Source: Alphaproteobacteria bacterium (lineage in GTDB: Bacteria; Pseudomonadota; Alphaproteobacteria; Sphingomonadales; Sphingomonadaceae). Taken from it: a stretch of DNA of 64,000 nt. Shown here one piece after another: positions 1-9,136 of the stretch; within the stretch, counting starts at the first letter, position 1; every line of letters starts with the position of its first letter. The stretch spans positions 124,001 through 188,000 of the forward strand of contig JAHJIJ010000011.1 in NCBI GenBank assembly GCA_018823325.1. The letters are read 5' to 3'. A model generated the notes under the pieces. It was given only the letters and a program-made list of their open reading frames with translations, had not been told where the DNA came from and searched no databases. The translations under genes were made by a program, and so were the position numbers.

Positions 1-1
1 C

Positions 2-979
2 TCGTACAAGGCACCGCGCGAAATGGTGTGGCTGCTGGGTGTGGTGATCTTCCTGCTCATGATGGCCACGGCATTCATGGGTTACGTGCTGCCCTGGGGC
101 CAGATGAGCTTCTGGGGTGCGCAGGTGATTACCGGCCTGTTTGCGGCCATTCCGGTCGTCGGCGAACCGATTCAGGTTTGGCTGCTCGGCGGCTTCGCGC
201 CGGGTAACGCTGCGCTCAACCGCTTCTTCTCGCTCCACTATCTGCTGCCCTTCGTGATTGCGGGTGTCATCATCCTGCACATTTGGGCGCTGCACATTCC
301 GGGCTCCTCGAACCCGACGGGCGTGGAAGTGAAGGGGCCGCAGGATACAGTGCCGTTCCATCCTTATTATACGGCGAAGGACGGTTTCGGCCTTGGCGTG
401 TTCCTCATTCTCCTCGCGCTGATGGTGTTCTTCGCACCCAATGCGCTGGGGCATCCGGACAACTATATCCCGGCCAATCCGCTCTCGACGCCAGCGCACA
501 TCGTGCCTGAATGGTATTTCTGGCCGTTCTACGCGATCCTGCGTGCCTTCACGATGGATCTGGTCATTCCGTTCACCGGCATCGTGCTGATCCCCGCCAA
601 GCTGCTGGGCGTCATGGCGATGTTCGCCTCGATCCTGCTGCTGTTCTTCCTGCCGTGGATCGACACCTCGCCGGTTCGCTCGGGCAACTATCGTCCGCTG
701 TTCAAGAAGTTCTGGTGGCTTCTGATCTTGGACGTTCTGGTGCTCGGCTATTGCGGCGGTGCACCGGCTGAAGAGCCCTGGGTGATGATCAGCCAGATCG
801 CTTCGGCTTATTACTTCGCGCACTTCCTGATCATTTTGCCGATCATTGCGTCCATTGAGCGGCCGTTGCCGCTGCCCGGTTCGATTACCGAAGCGGTTCT
901 GGCCAAGGGCAAGTTCGAGGGAGAACAGTCTGCACCTCCGGGCATGGGCAGCGACACGCAGCCCACCGGCGCAGCATAA
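2..979 (+). CDS. petB: Cytochrome b of the bc1 complex (3' part)
   Basis: Membrane subunit of ubiquinol-cytochrome c reductase that carries the two b hemes and the quinol sites. The reading frame is open from base 2, so the N-terminal part lies before the window; about 325 residues are present of the roughly 430 expected. Seen: several hydrophobic helices, the loop with [13 protein letters not shown] near the start, the histidine-bearing helix reading SLHYLLPF, and the quinol-oxidation-site PEWY motif (around base 505, in [10 protein letters not shown]). The cytochrome c1 gene follows after 15 bases, as in a standard Fe-S/cyt b/cyt c1 operon. The Rieske gene would be expected just upstream of the window. 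Confidence 0.96.
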   Translation, partial: SYKAPREMVWLLGVVIFLLMMATAFMGYVLPWGQMSFWGAQVITGLFAAIPVVGEPIQVWLLGGFAPGNAALNRFFSLHYLLPFVIAGVIILHIWALHIPGSSNPTGVEVKGPQDTVPFHPYYTAKDGFGLGVFLILLALMVFFAPNALGHPDNYIPANPLSTPAHIVPEWYFWPFYAILRAFTMDLVIPFTGIVLIPAKLLGVMAMFASILLLFFLPWIDTSPVRSGNYRPLFKKFWWLLILDVLVLGYCGGAPAEEPWVMISQIASAYYFAHFLIILPIIASIERPLPLPGSITEAVLAKGKFEGEQSAPPGMGSDTQPTGAA

Positions 980-994
980 ATAAGGGGTCCGTCA

Positions 995-1834
995 ATGGTT
1001 CGTGTCCTGGCCTTCCTTGTCGGCCTGTTTTTCTCCGGCATGCTGCTCCTCAGCTTCATCTGGGGCGGTGTGGCCTTCGTCAGCGAGCCGCCGGTGCCGA
1101 CGGCGGAGAAGGAATTCCATAAGCATCCCGAGAAAGCTGGTTTCAGCTTTGAGGGGCCTTTCGGGAAATATGATCGTGCGCAGCTGCAGCGCGGCTTCCA
1201 GGTTTACTCGGAAGTTTGCGCAGCCTGTCACTCGCTCCATCAGGTCGCGTTCCGCAGCCTGGCTGACCTTGGCTACAATGAGGCCGAGATCAAGGCGATC
1301 GCCGCTGCGCGTCAGGTGCCTGCGGTCGATCCCAACACCGGTGAAGCAACGACCCGTGAGGGCGCTCCGGCGGACAAGTTCCCGCTGGTCTACCCGAACA
1401 ATGTGGCGGCTGCCGCAGCGAACAACAATGCGATCCCGCCGGATCTTTCGCTGATCGCCAAGGCTCGTCATGACGGCGCGAACTACGTCTATTCGTTGCT
1501 GTCAGGTTATCAGGATCAGCCGGCTGAACTGGTGCGGAAATTCCCGGATGCGAAGACGGGCGAGGGGCTTCACTACAATCCCTATTTCGCCAATCTCAAT
1601 CTGGCGATGGCGCCGCCGCTCGTCATGGACGGCCAGGTCACTTATGGTGAGGGTCAGCCCAAGCCGACGATCGATCAGATGGCCAAGGATGTCTCCGCAT
1701 TCCTCATGTGGACAGCAGAGCCCAAAATGGAAGCACGCAAGAGCACCGGCATTGCCGTGGTGATCTTCCTGCTCTTCGCTACGGTGCTTGCCTATATGTC
1801 CTACCAGAACATCTGGGCGAACAAGAAGCATTGA
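995..1834 (+). CDS. petC: Cytochrome c1 of the bc1 complex
   Basis: Periplasmic heme c subunit that passes electrons from the Rieske protein to soluble cytochrome c. The 279-residue product has an N-terminal hydrophobic segment (about residues 4-28), the covalent heme motif CAACH at residues 75-79, the methionine of AMAPPL near residue 205 that is the expected axial ligand, and a C-terminal membrane anchor (about 252-270). It lies 15 bases after cytochrome b and is followed directly by a strong terminator, so it is the last gene of its operon. The family assignment rests on the heme motif, the anchor and the neighbour together. Confidence 0.96.
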   Translation: MVRVLAFLVGLFFSGMLLLSFIWGGVAFVSEPPVPTAEKEFHKHPEKAGFSFEGPFGKYDRAQLQRGFQVYSEVCAACHSLHQVAFRSLADLGYNEAEIKAIAAARQVPAVDPNTGEATTREGAPADKFPLVYPNNVAAAAANNNAIPPDLSLIAKARHDGANYVYSLLSGYQDQPAELVRKFPDAKTGEGLHYNPYFANLNLAMAPPLVMDGQVTYGEGQPKPTIDQMAKDVSAFLMWTAEPKMEARKSTGIAVVIFLLFATVLAYMSYQNIWANKKH

Positions 1835-1870
1835 GATCCACGCGGGGCGGTCCCGCGAGAGGTTGAACAC

Positions 1871-1910
1871 CAAAAGAAGGGGCAGATCAGATGATCTGCC
1901 CCTTCTTTTG
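1871..1910 (+). terminator. Terminator after cytochrome c1
   Basis: A perfect inverted repeat with two 19-base arms (1871-1889 and 1892-1910) separated by only two bases. The outer arm ends are A-rich on one side and T-rich on the other, so it can act as an intrinsic terminator in either direction. It sits between the forward bc1 operon and the reverse-strand galU gene. Confidence 0.85.
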
Positions 1911-1995
1911 TTATCTGGAAGAGGGTCGCCCGGGCTGCTGGTTTTCCCGGGACTGTCGTTGGGCCGTGCGCTGCGACGCTGGGGCTAATCGCAGG

Positions 1996-2859
1996 TCAGT
2001 CCAGGAAGCCCCTGGCCCAGCTCTTCAATTCATCGCCCATCGCGGCATCGCGGCACGCCAGTGCAAAGTTGGCCTGCGCGAAGCCGAGCTTGGACCCGCA
2101 ATCGAATCGTTCGCCGTCAAAGGTGACGCCATGAAAGGGCTGTTGCCCGATCAGCTTGGCCATCGAATCGGTGAGCTGTACTTCGCCACCTGCACCTGCT
2201 TCCTGCGTGGCGAGCAGGTCCATCACTTCGGGCTGGAGGATGTAGCGGCCTGGTAGCATCAGATTTGAAGGCGCGGTCCCGAGCGCTGGCTTTTCGACCA
2301 GTCCTTTGACCTCGGTCAGCACGCCGTCCTGCGCGCCAGGGTCGATCACGCCATAGCTCGGCGTTTCTTCCGCCGGCACTTCAAGCGCGCAGACCAGGTT
2401 GCCGCCAACCTTTTCATACTGGTCGATCATCTGGGCAAGGCAGCCCTTATGCCGCCCAACCAGAAGCTCGTCGGGTAAAATGATCGCAAAAGGTTCATTG
2501 CCCACAATATCACGCGCGCACCAGATCGCGTGCCCCAGCCCGCGTGGCTCCTGTTGCCGAACGAAGACGGCATTGCCGGGCGTCAGCCGCGTTCCCTCGA
2601 GGGCCGCTACACTTTTGCCACGATCAGCCTGGGTCCGTTCAAGCTCGAACGCGATATCGAAATGGTCTTCAATGGCACCCTTGCCGCGACCGGTGACGAA
2701 AATCATCGTTTCGATGCCGGCTTCCAGCGCTTCATCAACGGCATACTGGATCAGCGGGCGATCAACGACCGGCAGCATCTCCTTGGGCACCGCCTTGGTG
2801 GCAGGGAGGAACCGTGTGCCAAGGCCGGCGACCGGGAATACAGCTTTGCGTATCGTCAA
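1996..2859 (-). CDS. galU: UTP-glucose-1-phosphate uridylyltransferase
   Basis: Makes UDP-glucose from glucose 1-phosphate and UTP, supplying the polysaccharide genes nearby. The 287-residue product begins with the nucleotidyltransferase signature GLGTRFLPATKAVPKEMLP (residues 12-30) and has the full family length. The start is a TTG preceded by an AGGGGG ribosome-binding stretch. It lies downstream of ugd on the same strand, and the two together give UDP-glucose then UDP-glucuronate. The 181 bases between them hold no clear terminator, so co-transcription is possible. Confidence 0.95.
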   Translation of the reverse strand: MTIRKAVFPVAGLGTRFLPATKAVPKEMLPVVDRPLIQYAVDEALEAGIETMIFVTGRGKGAIEDHFDIAFELERTQADRGKSVAALEGTRLTPGNAVFVRQQEPRGLGHAIWCARDIVGNEPFAIILPDELLVGRHKGCLAQMIDQYEKVGGNLVCALEVPAEETPSYGVIDPGAQDGVLTEVKGLVEKPALGTAPSNLMLPGRYILQPEVMDLLATQEAGAGGEVQLTDSMAKLIGQQPFHGVTFDGERFDCGSKLGFAQANFALACRDAAMGDELKSWARGFLD

Positions 2860-3040
2860 AAGAACCCCCTGGACGTTTTCTATCAGGTAACGGACTCGCT
2901 ATCGGGCATCAGGGTAAATTTTCCCCATACCAATCGGCCATATGCCCCGAGCATTCGACGAGCGCGCCCAGCGGCATGATTCTGCGTGGCGTCCCGCCGC
3001 TCACGACAAACGGCCGTGGCAGCTCTCGGTTCCGCGCTGC

Positions 3041-4342
3041 CTACCGGCCGACCGCTGTGTAAGAGAAGCCCGCTTCCTCGACGAGGTCGCGTGGGTAGAG
3101 GTTGCGCAGATCGATCATGACCGGCGCTTTGAGAAGCGACTTGATACGCGCGAGGTCGAGGGCGCGGAACGCATCCCATTCCGTGATGAAAACCAGCGCA
3201 TCGGCACCTTCCATCGCATCATAGGCATTGGCGAAATAGGTGACGTCTCGAAGCACGAGCTTGGCCTGTTCCATGCCTTCGGGATCATGCGCGTGAATCC
3301 TAGCTCCGGCGTCCTGCAGCGTCTCGATGATCGCAATGGCGGGAGAATCGCGCATGTCGTCGGTGTTCTGCTTGAAGGTCAGACCGAGCACGGCGACGGT
3401 TTTACCGCGCACCTCACCGCCCATCGCCTGGATGACTTTCCGTCCCATGGCGCGCTTGCGGGAATCGTTGACGGCGACGACCGTCTCAACGATCCGTTGG
3501 GGCGCTTCATAGTCCTGCGCTGTCTTGAGGAGAGCGAGTGTATCCTTGGGAAAGCAGGAGCCGCCAAAGCCAGGGCCGGGATGCAGGAACTTGGCGCCGA
3601 TTCGATTGTCGAGCCCGATGCCACGAGCGACTTCATGAACGTCCGCCCCGACCTTCTCACAAAGGTCGGCAATTTCGTTGATGAAGGTGATCTTCGTCGC
3701 AAGGAAGGCGTTGCCCGCATACTTAGTGAGTTCTGCCCCGCGCCGACTCATCTCGATGACAGGTGAACGACCGATGACGAGGGGGCGATAGATCTGGCGC
3801 ATGACATCCAGCGCACGGCGATCATCGCCGCCGATCACGACACGATCTGGCCGCTTGAAATCATCGATTGCCGCGCCCTCACGCAGGAATTCGGGATTGG
3901 AGATGACGGCAAAATCGGCATTCGGATTTGTTTCCCGAATGATTCGCTCAACTTCGTCCCCGGTGCCGACAGGAACGGTCGATTTGTCGACCACGACCGT
4001 GAACCGCTTGAGATAAGGCGCGATCTCGGCAGCTGCGCCGTAAACATAGCTTAGGTCGGCATGGCCGTCACCGCGTCGCGAGGGGGTGCCCACGGCAATG
4101 AAGATCGCGTCGGGATCGGCAAGCGCCTCCTCCGTGCGTGTCGTGAAGGAAAGGCGCTCGGCAGCGACGTTACTGGCCACGAGGTGGTCCAGCCCGGGCT
4201 CGAATATGGGGATGCGCCCTTCCAGCAGGGCAGCGATCTTCCCTTCATCCTTGTCGAAACAGATCACGTCATGGCCAAAATCGGCAAAGCACGCGCCGGA
4301 GACGAGGCCCACATAGCCCGCGCCAATCATCGTAATTCTCAC
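3041..4342 (-). CDS. ugd: UDP-glucose 6-dehydrogenase
   Basis: Oxidises UDP-glucose twice with NAD to UDP-glucuronate. The 433-residue protein has the N-terminal dinucleotide motif GAGYVG (residues 7-12), the substrate-domain segment KYAGNAFLATKITFINE (about 207-223) and the catalytic cysteine in GGSCFPKDT at residue 263. It sits directly upstream of galU on the reverse strand. UDP-glucuronate is a common precursor of sphingan and related exopolysaccharides, which fits the adjoining export and rhamnose genes. Confidence 0.95.
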   Translation of the reverse strand: MRITMIGAGYVGLVSGACFADFGHDVICFDKDEGKIAALLEGRIPIFEPGLDHLVASNVAAERLSFTTRTEEALADPDAIFIAVGTPSRRGDGHADLSYVYGAAAEIAPYLKRFTVVVDKSTVPVGTGDEVERIIRETNPNADFAVISNPEFLREGAAIDDFKRPDRVVIGGDDRRALDVMRQIYRPLVIGRSPVIEMSRRGAELTKYAGNAFLATKITFINEIADLCEKVGADVHEVARGIGLDNRIGAKFLHPGPGFGGSCFPKDTLALLKTAQDYEAPQRIVETVVAVNDSRKRAMGRKVIQAMGGEVRGKTVAVLGLTFKQNTDDMRDSPAIAIIETLQDAGARIHAHDPEGMEQAKLVLRDVTYFANAYDAMEGADALVFITEWDAFRALDLARIKSLLKAPVMIDLRNLYPRDLVEEAGFSYTAVGR

Positions 4343-4415
4343 GGAAAGCTGCCCTTTATGTCGTAATCAACGGGTTTCTGAGCCGGCGATGCCAAACCGC
4401 CGCGTCCGGCGAGGA

Positions 4416-4673
4416 TTATTTGAAACTCGGTTTCAACACCAGCCAAACATAGACGATCACACCAATGAGCAACGCAATGCCAGCAGCATGCATCAGGACG
4501 CTGTCATGCTCGAGCGCGTAGTTGCCGGCCTGATTGGCGATCGCGCAACCCAGAGCGGGTGGCAGATAGTCGATCATGCGGTCCGGCGGATTTTCCATCG
4601 ACGAGCGCTGCAGGAACAACACGATAATGCCAGCAAATATCGCCAGAGAGATCCAGTCGTAAACTGTTTCCAT
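4416..4673 (-). CDS. Small two-helix membrane protein, XrtV accessory-like
   Basis: An 85-residue protein with two predicted membrane segments (about residues 7-24 and 62-80) and a short loop containing [20 protein letters not shown]. From memory this pattern matches the small sphingomonad proteins annotated as accessory to exosortase V (XrtV) sorting; that is recall, not a search result. No exosortase gene is visible in the window. It precedes ugd on the same strand by 73 bases. Two PEPxxWA-CTERM proteins near 41-42.7 kb show that a sorting system of this type operates in the organism. Molecular function is unknown. Confidence 0.6.
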   Translation of the reverse strand: METVYDWISLAIFAGIIVLFLQRSSMENPPDRMIDYLPPALGCAIANQAGNYALEHDSVLMHAAGIALLIGVIVYVWLVLKPSFK

Positions 4674-4903
4674 TCAGTCTTCTCCCCTCGGGCGAAACAA
4701 ATATGGTCAAAGGACCGATAGGCTCAGAAGCGCTAATTTTTCTGAAAAGAAAACGCAAAGCGATTCACAATCTTTTTGTGGGACTGACGCATAATGTCGG
4801 GACGCCTCATGAGCAGGATCGGCAGAGCAACGCCGTCTTGCATTGTGAAGGCGACGCTTTACCTCGTGGCGCCTGTCCGATGCACAGGCATGGAGTTTTT
4901 GAA

Positions 4904-5782
4904 TTGCGCAAGGGTATCATTCTCGCCGGTGGATCGGGCACGCGCCTATATCCGCTGACCAAGGCCGTCTCGAAGCAGCTCATGCCTGTCTACGACAAGC
5001 CAATGATCTATTATCCACTCTCGGTGCTGATCATGGCGAGCATACGCGAAATCATGATCATCACCACGCCTCACGATCAGGCAGCGTTTCAGGCGTTGCT
5101 GGGGGATGGCTCGGATCTTGGCCTGACACTGCACTATGCAGTGCAGCCCGAACCGAAGGGTCTGGCACAGGCCTATCACATCGGCAGCGATTTTGTCGGG
5201 ACCGATCCTTCTGCGCTGATTCTCGGAGACAACATCTTCTACGGTCACGGACTGACAGACTTGTTGCAGGCCGCCTCCGATCGCGATCATGGCGCAACCG
5301 TGTTCGGCTATAATGTGAGCGATCCAAAGGCCTATGGCGTCGTTTCCTTCGATGAGAACGGCAAGGCCCAGACGATCGAGGAAAAACCCGAACAGCCGAA
5401 ATCAAACTACGCGGTGACAGGCCTCTATTTCTACGATGGACAGGCTGTGGAGCGAGCTGCAGGGCTGAAGCCCTCACCCCGCGGCGAGCTGGAGATTACC
5501 GATCTCAACCGGGTTTATCTCGAAGCCGGCGAACTGAACGTGGAGCTGATGGGACGCGGCTATGCCTGGCTCGATACCGGCACACATGGTTCGCTGACGG
5601 ATGCCGCCAACTATGTGCGAATCACCGAAGAGCGGCAGGGCCTCAAGATATGTTGTCCCGAGGAACTGTGCTGGCGCATGGGTTTCATCGATGATGCTCA
5701 GCTGTTGCGGATCGCCGAGCCGCTGCGCAAATCCGGCTATGGCGAATATCTTCTCAACCTTCTGGACGGCAAAGCCGCATGA
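4904..5782 (+). CDS. rfbA: Glucose-1-phosphate thymidylyltransferase
   Basis: First step of dTDP-L-rhamnose synthesis: glucose 1-phosphate plus dTTP gives dTDP-glucose. I place the start at TTG 4904 because GGAG lies 8 bases upstream (4892-4895) and the resulting 292 residues equal the usual family length; an in-frame ATG at 4880 would add eight residues with no homology value. The product opens with [20 protein letters not shown], the nucleotidyltransferase signature, and contains [11 protein letters not shown], the metal and sugar-binding region. It overlaps rfbC by four bases (ATGA), so the genes are translationally coupled. Confidence 0.95.
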   Translation: MRKGIILAGGSGTRLYPLTKAVSKQLMPVYDKPMIYYPLSVLIMASIREIMIITTPHDQAAFQALLGDGSDLGLTLHYAVQPEPKGLAQAYHIGSDFVGTDPSALILGDNIFYGHGLTDLLQAASDRDHGATVFGYNVSDPKAYGVVSFDENGKAQTIEEKPEQPKSNYAVTGLYFYDGQAVERAAGLKPSPRGELEITDLNRVYLEAGELNVELMGRGYAWLDTGTHGSLTDAANYVRITEERQGLKICCPEELCWRMGFIDDAQLLRIAEPLRKSGYGEYLLNLLDGKAA

Positions 5783-6324
5783 AACTCATCGAGACGGCGA
5801 TTGCCGACGTTTTCATTATTGAGCCGAAAGTGTTCGGCGATGATCGAGGCTTCTTTCTGGAGAGCTGGAATGCCGGCGCGTTCCGGGAGGCGGGGCTCGA
5901 TGTCGATTTCGTTCAGGACAATCACAGCCGCTCCTCTCGCGGTGTGCTTCGCGGGCTGCATTACCAGCAACCCGGGCCGCAGGGTAAGCTGGTGCGGGTC
6001 ACGGCTGGCGCCGTCTTCGATGTCGCGGTCGACCTTCGTCGCTCATCGCCCACATTCGGCAAGTCGGTCGGTGTTGAATTGAGCGCCGCCAACAAGCGGA
6101 TGCTCTGGGTGCCGGAAGGCATGGCGCACGGCTTTCTATGCCTCGAGGATGGAACCGATTTCCTTTACAAATGTCGTGGCTTCTATAACCCAAGCCATGA
6201 GCACAGCCTGTTGTGGAACGATCCGGTGCTGGGCATCGATTGGCCGCTCGGCGATATCGTGCCGCAGCTCTCCGCCAAGGATCAGGCGGGCAAGCCTCTG
6301 TCGGAAGCGGTGACCTTTCCATGA
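5779..6324 (+). CDS. rfbC: dTDP-4-dehydrorhamnose 3,5-epimerase
   Basis: Third enzyme of the dTDP-L-rhamnose pathway; it epimerises C3 and C5 of the 4-keto sugar. The 181-residue cupin has the signature [10 protein letters not shown] with the catalytic histidine at residue 61, and the conserved PEGMAHGFL segment at about 112-120. It overlaps both rfbA and rfbD by ATGA junctions, so the block is a single tightly coupled operon in the order A-C-D-B. Confidence 0.95.
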   Translation: MKLIETAIADVFIIEPKVFGDDRGFFLESWNAGAFREAGLDVDFVQDNHSRSSRGVLRGLHYQQPGPQGKLVRVTAGAVFDVAVDLRRSSPTFGKSVGVELSAANKRMLWVPEGMAHGFLCLEDGTDFLYKCRGFYNPSHEHSLLWNDPVLGIDWPLGDIVPQLSAKDQAGKPLSEAVTFP

Positions 6325-7187
6325 AGGTGATGATCACGGGCGCCAGTGGGCAGCTTGGCAAAGCCCTGCAAGCAACGGCGGCTGAGGGCAACGACATCCA
6401 GGCGCTCGATCGCGCTGCGCTGGACATTGGCGATGAAGCCGCAGTCTCGGCCTGTGTGACACAGGCGCGTCCGGACCTCATTGTGAATGCTGCCGCTTAC
6501 ACCGCTGTGGACAAGGCTGAAAGTGACGCCGAAGCGGCTTGGCGAATCAACGCGGTTGGGCCGGGCAATCTGGCCCGTGCGGCGTCTGAGGCAGGCGCCC
6601 GCTTCGTTCATGTCTCTACGGATTTCGTCTTCGATGGGTCGAGCGGGGTGCCTTATCGCCCTGAGCATCCTGTTGCGCCGCTCGGCGTTTACGGCGCCAG
6701 CAAGAGGGGCGGAGAGGAAGCGGTGTTCGCCGCACATCCTGAAGCTCTCATTGTCCGGACGGCGTGGGTCTATGGATCAACCGGACACAATTTCGTGCGG
6801 ACGATGTTGCGCCTCATGGCCGAGAGGGACGAAGTGCGCGTTGTTGCCGATCAGGTTGGCACGCCGACCTATGCGGACGGACTGGCAACCGCCATCTGGA
6901 GCCTGGATGCGGCCGGGGCCACCGGTCTCCATCACTGGACCGACAGTGGCGTTGCGAGCTGGTATGATTTCGCAGTGGCGATTCAGGAGGAAGCGGTCTT
7001 GCTCGGTCTGTTGAGCCGGGCTGTGCCGGTCGTGCCGATCAGCACGGAGGATTATCCCACGCCCGCGCGCCGCCCTTCCTATTCCGTTCTGGACAAGAGC
7101 GGGACCGTTGCGCACATCGGCGCTCTCGCGCCGCACTGGCGTGTCCATCTTCGTGAAATGCTCGGAGTGATCAAGGCGAATGGCTAA
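6321..7187 (+). CDS. rfbD: dTDP-4-dehydrorhamnose reductase
   Basis: Last step of dTDP-L-rhamnose synthesis: NAD(P)H-dependent reduction of the 4-keto group. The start at 6321 overlaps the rfbC stop (ATGA) and gives 288 residues, normal for the family; the longer open frame upstream runs inside rfbC. The protein has the short-chain dehydrogenase nucleotide motif GASGQLG (7-13) and the catalytic YxxxK at Tyr124/Lys128 (YGASK). Its end overlaps the start of rfbB by eight bases. Confidence 0.95.
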   Translation: MKVMITGASGQLGKALQATAAEGNDIQALDRAALDIGDEAAVSACVTQARPDLIVNAAAYTAVDKAESDAEAAWRINAVGPGNLARAASEAGARFVHVSTDFVFDGSSGVPYRPEHPVAPLGVYGASKRGGEEAVFAAHPEALIVRTAWVYGSTGHNFVRTMLRLMAERDEVRVVADQVGTPTYADGLATAIWSLDAAGATGLHHWTDSGVASWYDFAVAIQEEAVLLGLLSRAVPVVPISTEDYPTPARRPSYSVLDKSGTVAHIGALAPHWRVHLREMLGVIKANG

Positions 7188-8250
7188 TCTGCTCGTCACC
7201 GGCGGCGCCGGCTTTATCGGCGCGAATTTCGTGCACTACTGGCGTGCCCATCATCCCGATGATGTCGTGGTGGTTCTGGATGCTCTGACTTATGCTGGAA
7301 ACCCGGCTAATCTGGATGGGCTGACCCGCGTGGACCTGATCGTCGGGGACATCTGCGATACTGCTCTGGTGGAAAATCTGCTCATCCAGCGGCAGGTCGA
7401 CACGATCGTGCATTTTGCCGCAGAGAGCCATGTCGATCGCTCGATCACCGGCCCGGATGCGTTCGTGACGACCAACGTTATCGGCACACACAGTCTCCTG
7501 AAGGCGGCGCGCAAGCTGTGGCTGGATACGGGCACGGGAAAGCCACATCGCTTCCACCATGTTTCTACCGATGAGGTGTATGGCTCCCTAGGCCCGGCCG
7601 ATCCGGCATTCAGTGAAACCACCGCATATGCGCCGAACTCGCCTTATTCCGCCAGCAAGGCCGGCTCTGACCATCTGGTGCGTGCCTATCACCACACCTA
7701 CGGGCTGGAGGTGACGACCAGCAATTGCTCGAACAATTACGGCCCCTATCAGTTTCCCGAGAAGCTCATCCCGTTATTTCTGCTCAATTGCCTCTTCGGC
7801 CGCAATCTGCCGATCTATGGGGACGGCATGAACGTGCGCGACTGGCTGCATGTCGAGGATCACTGCCATGGGATTGAGAAGGTATTGCAGGTCGGCAGAC
7901 CCGGCGAAACCTACAATATCGGGGGCGGTCAGGAGCTGCCCAATCTCACCGTGATTGAGGAAATTTGCGCGACGGTGGATCGCGCTTTTGCGAGTGATCC
8001 CGAGCTTGCCCGTCGGTTCCCTGATGCGCCTGCGGCCAATGGTCAGTCGTCAGCAACACTGAAGGCTTTCGTGACTGATCGTGCCGGCCACGATCGGCGA
8101 TATGCAATCGATGAAACAAAGGCCCGTTCGGAACTGGGCTATGCGCCGCGCCGCACCTTCCCTGAGGGGTTTGCGCAAACGCTGCGTTGGTATCTGGACA
8201 ATGAAACATGGTGGCGCCCGTTGCTTGAAAAGGCCGCCGCTGCTCGATGA
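7180..8250 (+). CDS. rfbB: dTDP-glucose 4,6-dehydratase
   Basis: Second step of dTDP-L-rhamnose synthesis: converts dTDP-glucose to the 4-keto-6-deoxy sugar with bound NAD. The 356-residue extended short-chain dehydrogenase has GGAGFIG (8-14), the catalytic Thr-Asp-Glu at 130-132 (STDEVYGSL) and the YxxxK pair Tyr156/Lys160 (YSASK). It is the last of the four rml genes. The next gene is convergent from the other strand after 47 bases. Confidence 0.96.
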   Translation: MANLLVTGGAGFIGANFVHYWRAHHPDDVVVVLDALTYAGNPANLDGLTRVDLIVGDICDTALVENLLIQRQVDTIVHFAAESHVDRSITGPDAFVTTNVIGTHSLLKAARKLWLDTGTGKPHRFHHVSTDEVYGSLGPADPAFSETTAYAPNSPYSASKAGSDHLVRAYHHTYGLEVTTSNCSNNYGPYQFPEKLIPLFLLNCLFGRNLPIYGDGMNVRDWLHVEDHCHGIEKVLQVGRPGETYNIGGGQELPNLTVIEEICATVDRAFASDPELARRFPDAPAANGQSSATLKAFVTDRAGHDRRYAIDETKARSELGYAPRRTFPEGFAQTLRWYLDNETWWRPLLEKAAAAR

Positions 8251-8297
8251 AGGAAAAAGCGCAGCCGGCTCAGCGCAAGCGCGCATGAGCCGGTGGT

Positions 8298-9104
8298 TCA
8301 ATCTTCCTTGCTGAAATAATCCGTATACTTGCCGTAGCCGCCGTAGGAATAGCCATAGGGATCGGCCATGCCGCCGTCATAGCGGTTGAGCACGGATCCC
8401 AGGCATTCTGCAGGCTCGAGCAGGCGCATTGAATCGACAACCTGCTTCTGATTGGTCCGGCCTTGTTCGATGACCATCAGATAAGCATCGACATGTCCCG
8501 CAATGACCATGGCATCATCATTGGCGAACACGGGCGGCATGTCGAACAGGATGATGGTGTCATCCCCCAGCACCCGCAACGATTCGACAAATGCGGTAAA
8601 GCGCGCTCCTGCCAGCAGGGGCATGCTGTCCAGATCATTTGAATAGCACGGGTAAAGCGTCAGATTGGTGCCTTCGACATGGCGTCCAACCTTCCGGAGA
8701 TCGTCCGTTTCGCCTGCAAGGAAACGCTCCAGACCGGTTTCGCCCACCAGTCCGAAGTTTTCAGCAAGAGATGCGCGACGAATATCGAGGTCGAACACGA
8801 GAATTTGCTTGCCGGGCAGACGGCTCAATGTGGCCGCCAAATTCGCCGTCAGAAACGACTTCCCTGCTCCCGGAGCAGGAGAAGTGACGCCAATAATTCT
8901 GTGGCCCCCCGCCGTCATGCGCTTGACGACCTGCGAGCGGAGCAGGCTGAATGGACGCGAGGCGAGGTGGCGATTACTGAAGGCGACCACATGCTGGGCC
9001 TCCAGCAACTTGGGGTCGGGCGTGAACAGGGCCGTTTCGCTCGCACTCGGGATGCGAAAATGTACGCTCCGTTGCTTCAGGCTCGGCGCAAACTGATCAG
9101 ACAA
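8298..9104 (-). CDS. Bacterial tyrosine kinase for polysaccharide export (Wzc C-domain type, SpsE/GelE-like)
   Basis: Cytoplasmic P-loop kinase that autophosphorylates on tyrosines and regulates chain length and export through its membrane partner. The 268 residues contain Walker A in PGAGKSFLTANLA (78-90), Walker A' ILVFDLDIR (101-109), a Walker B-like TIILFDMPP, and a C-terminal tyrosine cluster YGYSYGGYGKYTDYF, the expected autophosphorylation tail. The start is TTG 9104 with AAGGAG eight bases upstream. The Wzz-like membrane partner is encoded separately, just upstream on the same strand (32-base gap), as in the sphingan spsC/spsE arrangement, rather than fused as in Wzc. Confidence 0.9.
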   Translation of the reverse strand: MSDQFAPSLKQRSVHFRIPSASETALFTPDPKLLEAQHVVAFSNRHLASRPFSLLRSQVVKRMTAGGHRIIGVTSPAPGAGKSFLTANLAATLSRLPGKQILVFDLDIRRASLAENFGLVGETGLERFLAGETDDLRKVGRHVEGTNLTLYPCYSNDLDSMPLLAGARFTAFVESLRVLGDDTIILFDMPPVFANDDAMVIAGHVDAYLMVIEQGRTNQKQVVDSMRLLEPAECLGSVLNRYDGGMADPYGYSYGGYGKYTDYFSKED

Positions 9105-9136
9105 TGGTCAAACTCCTTGAAGGCAGCGCGCGCGGA

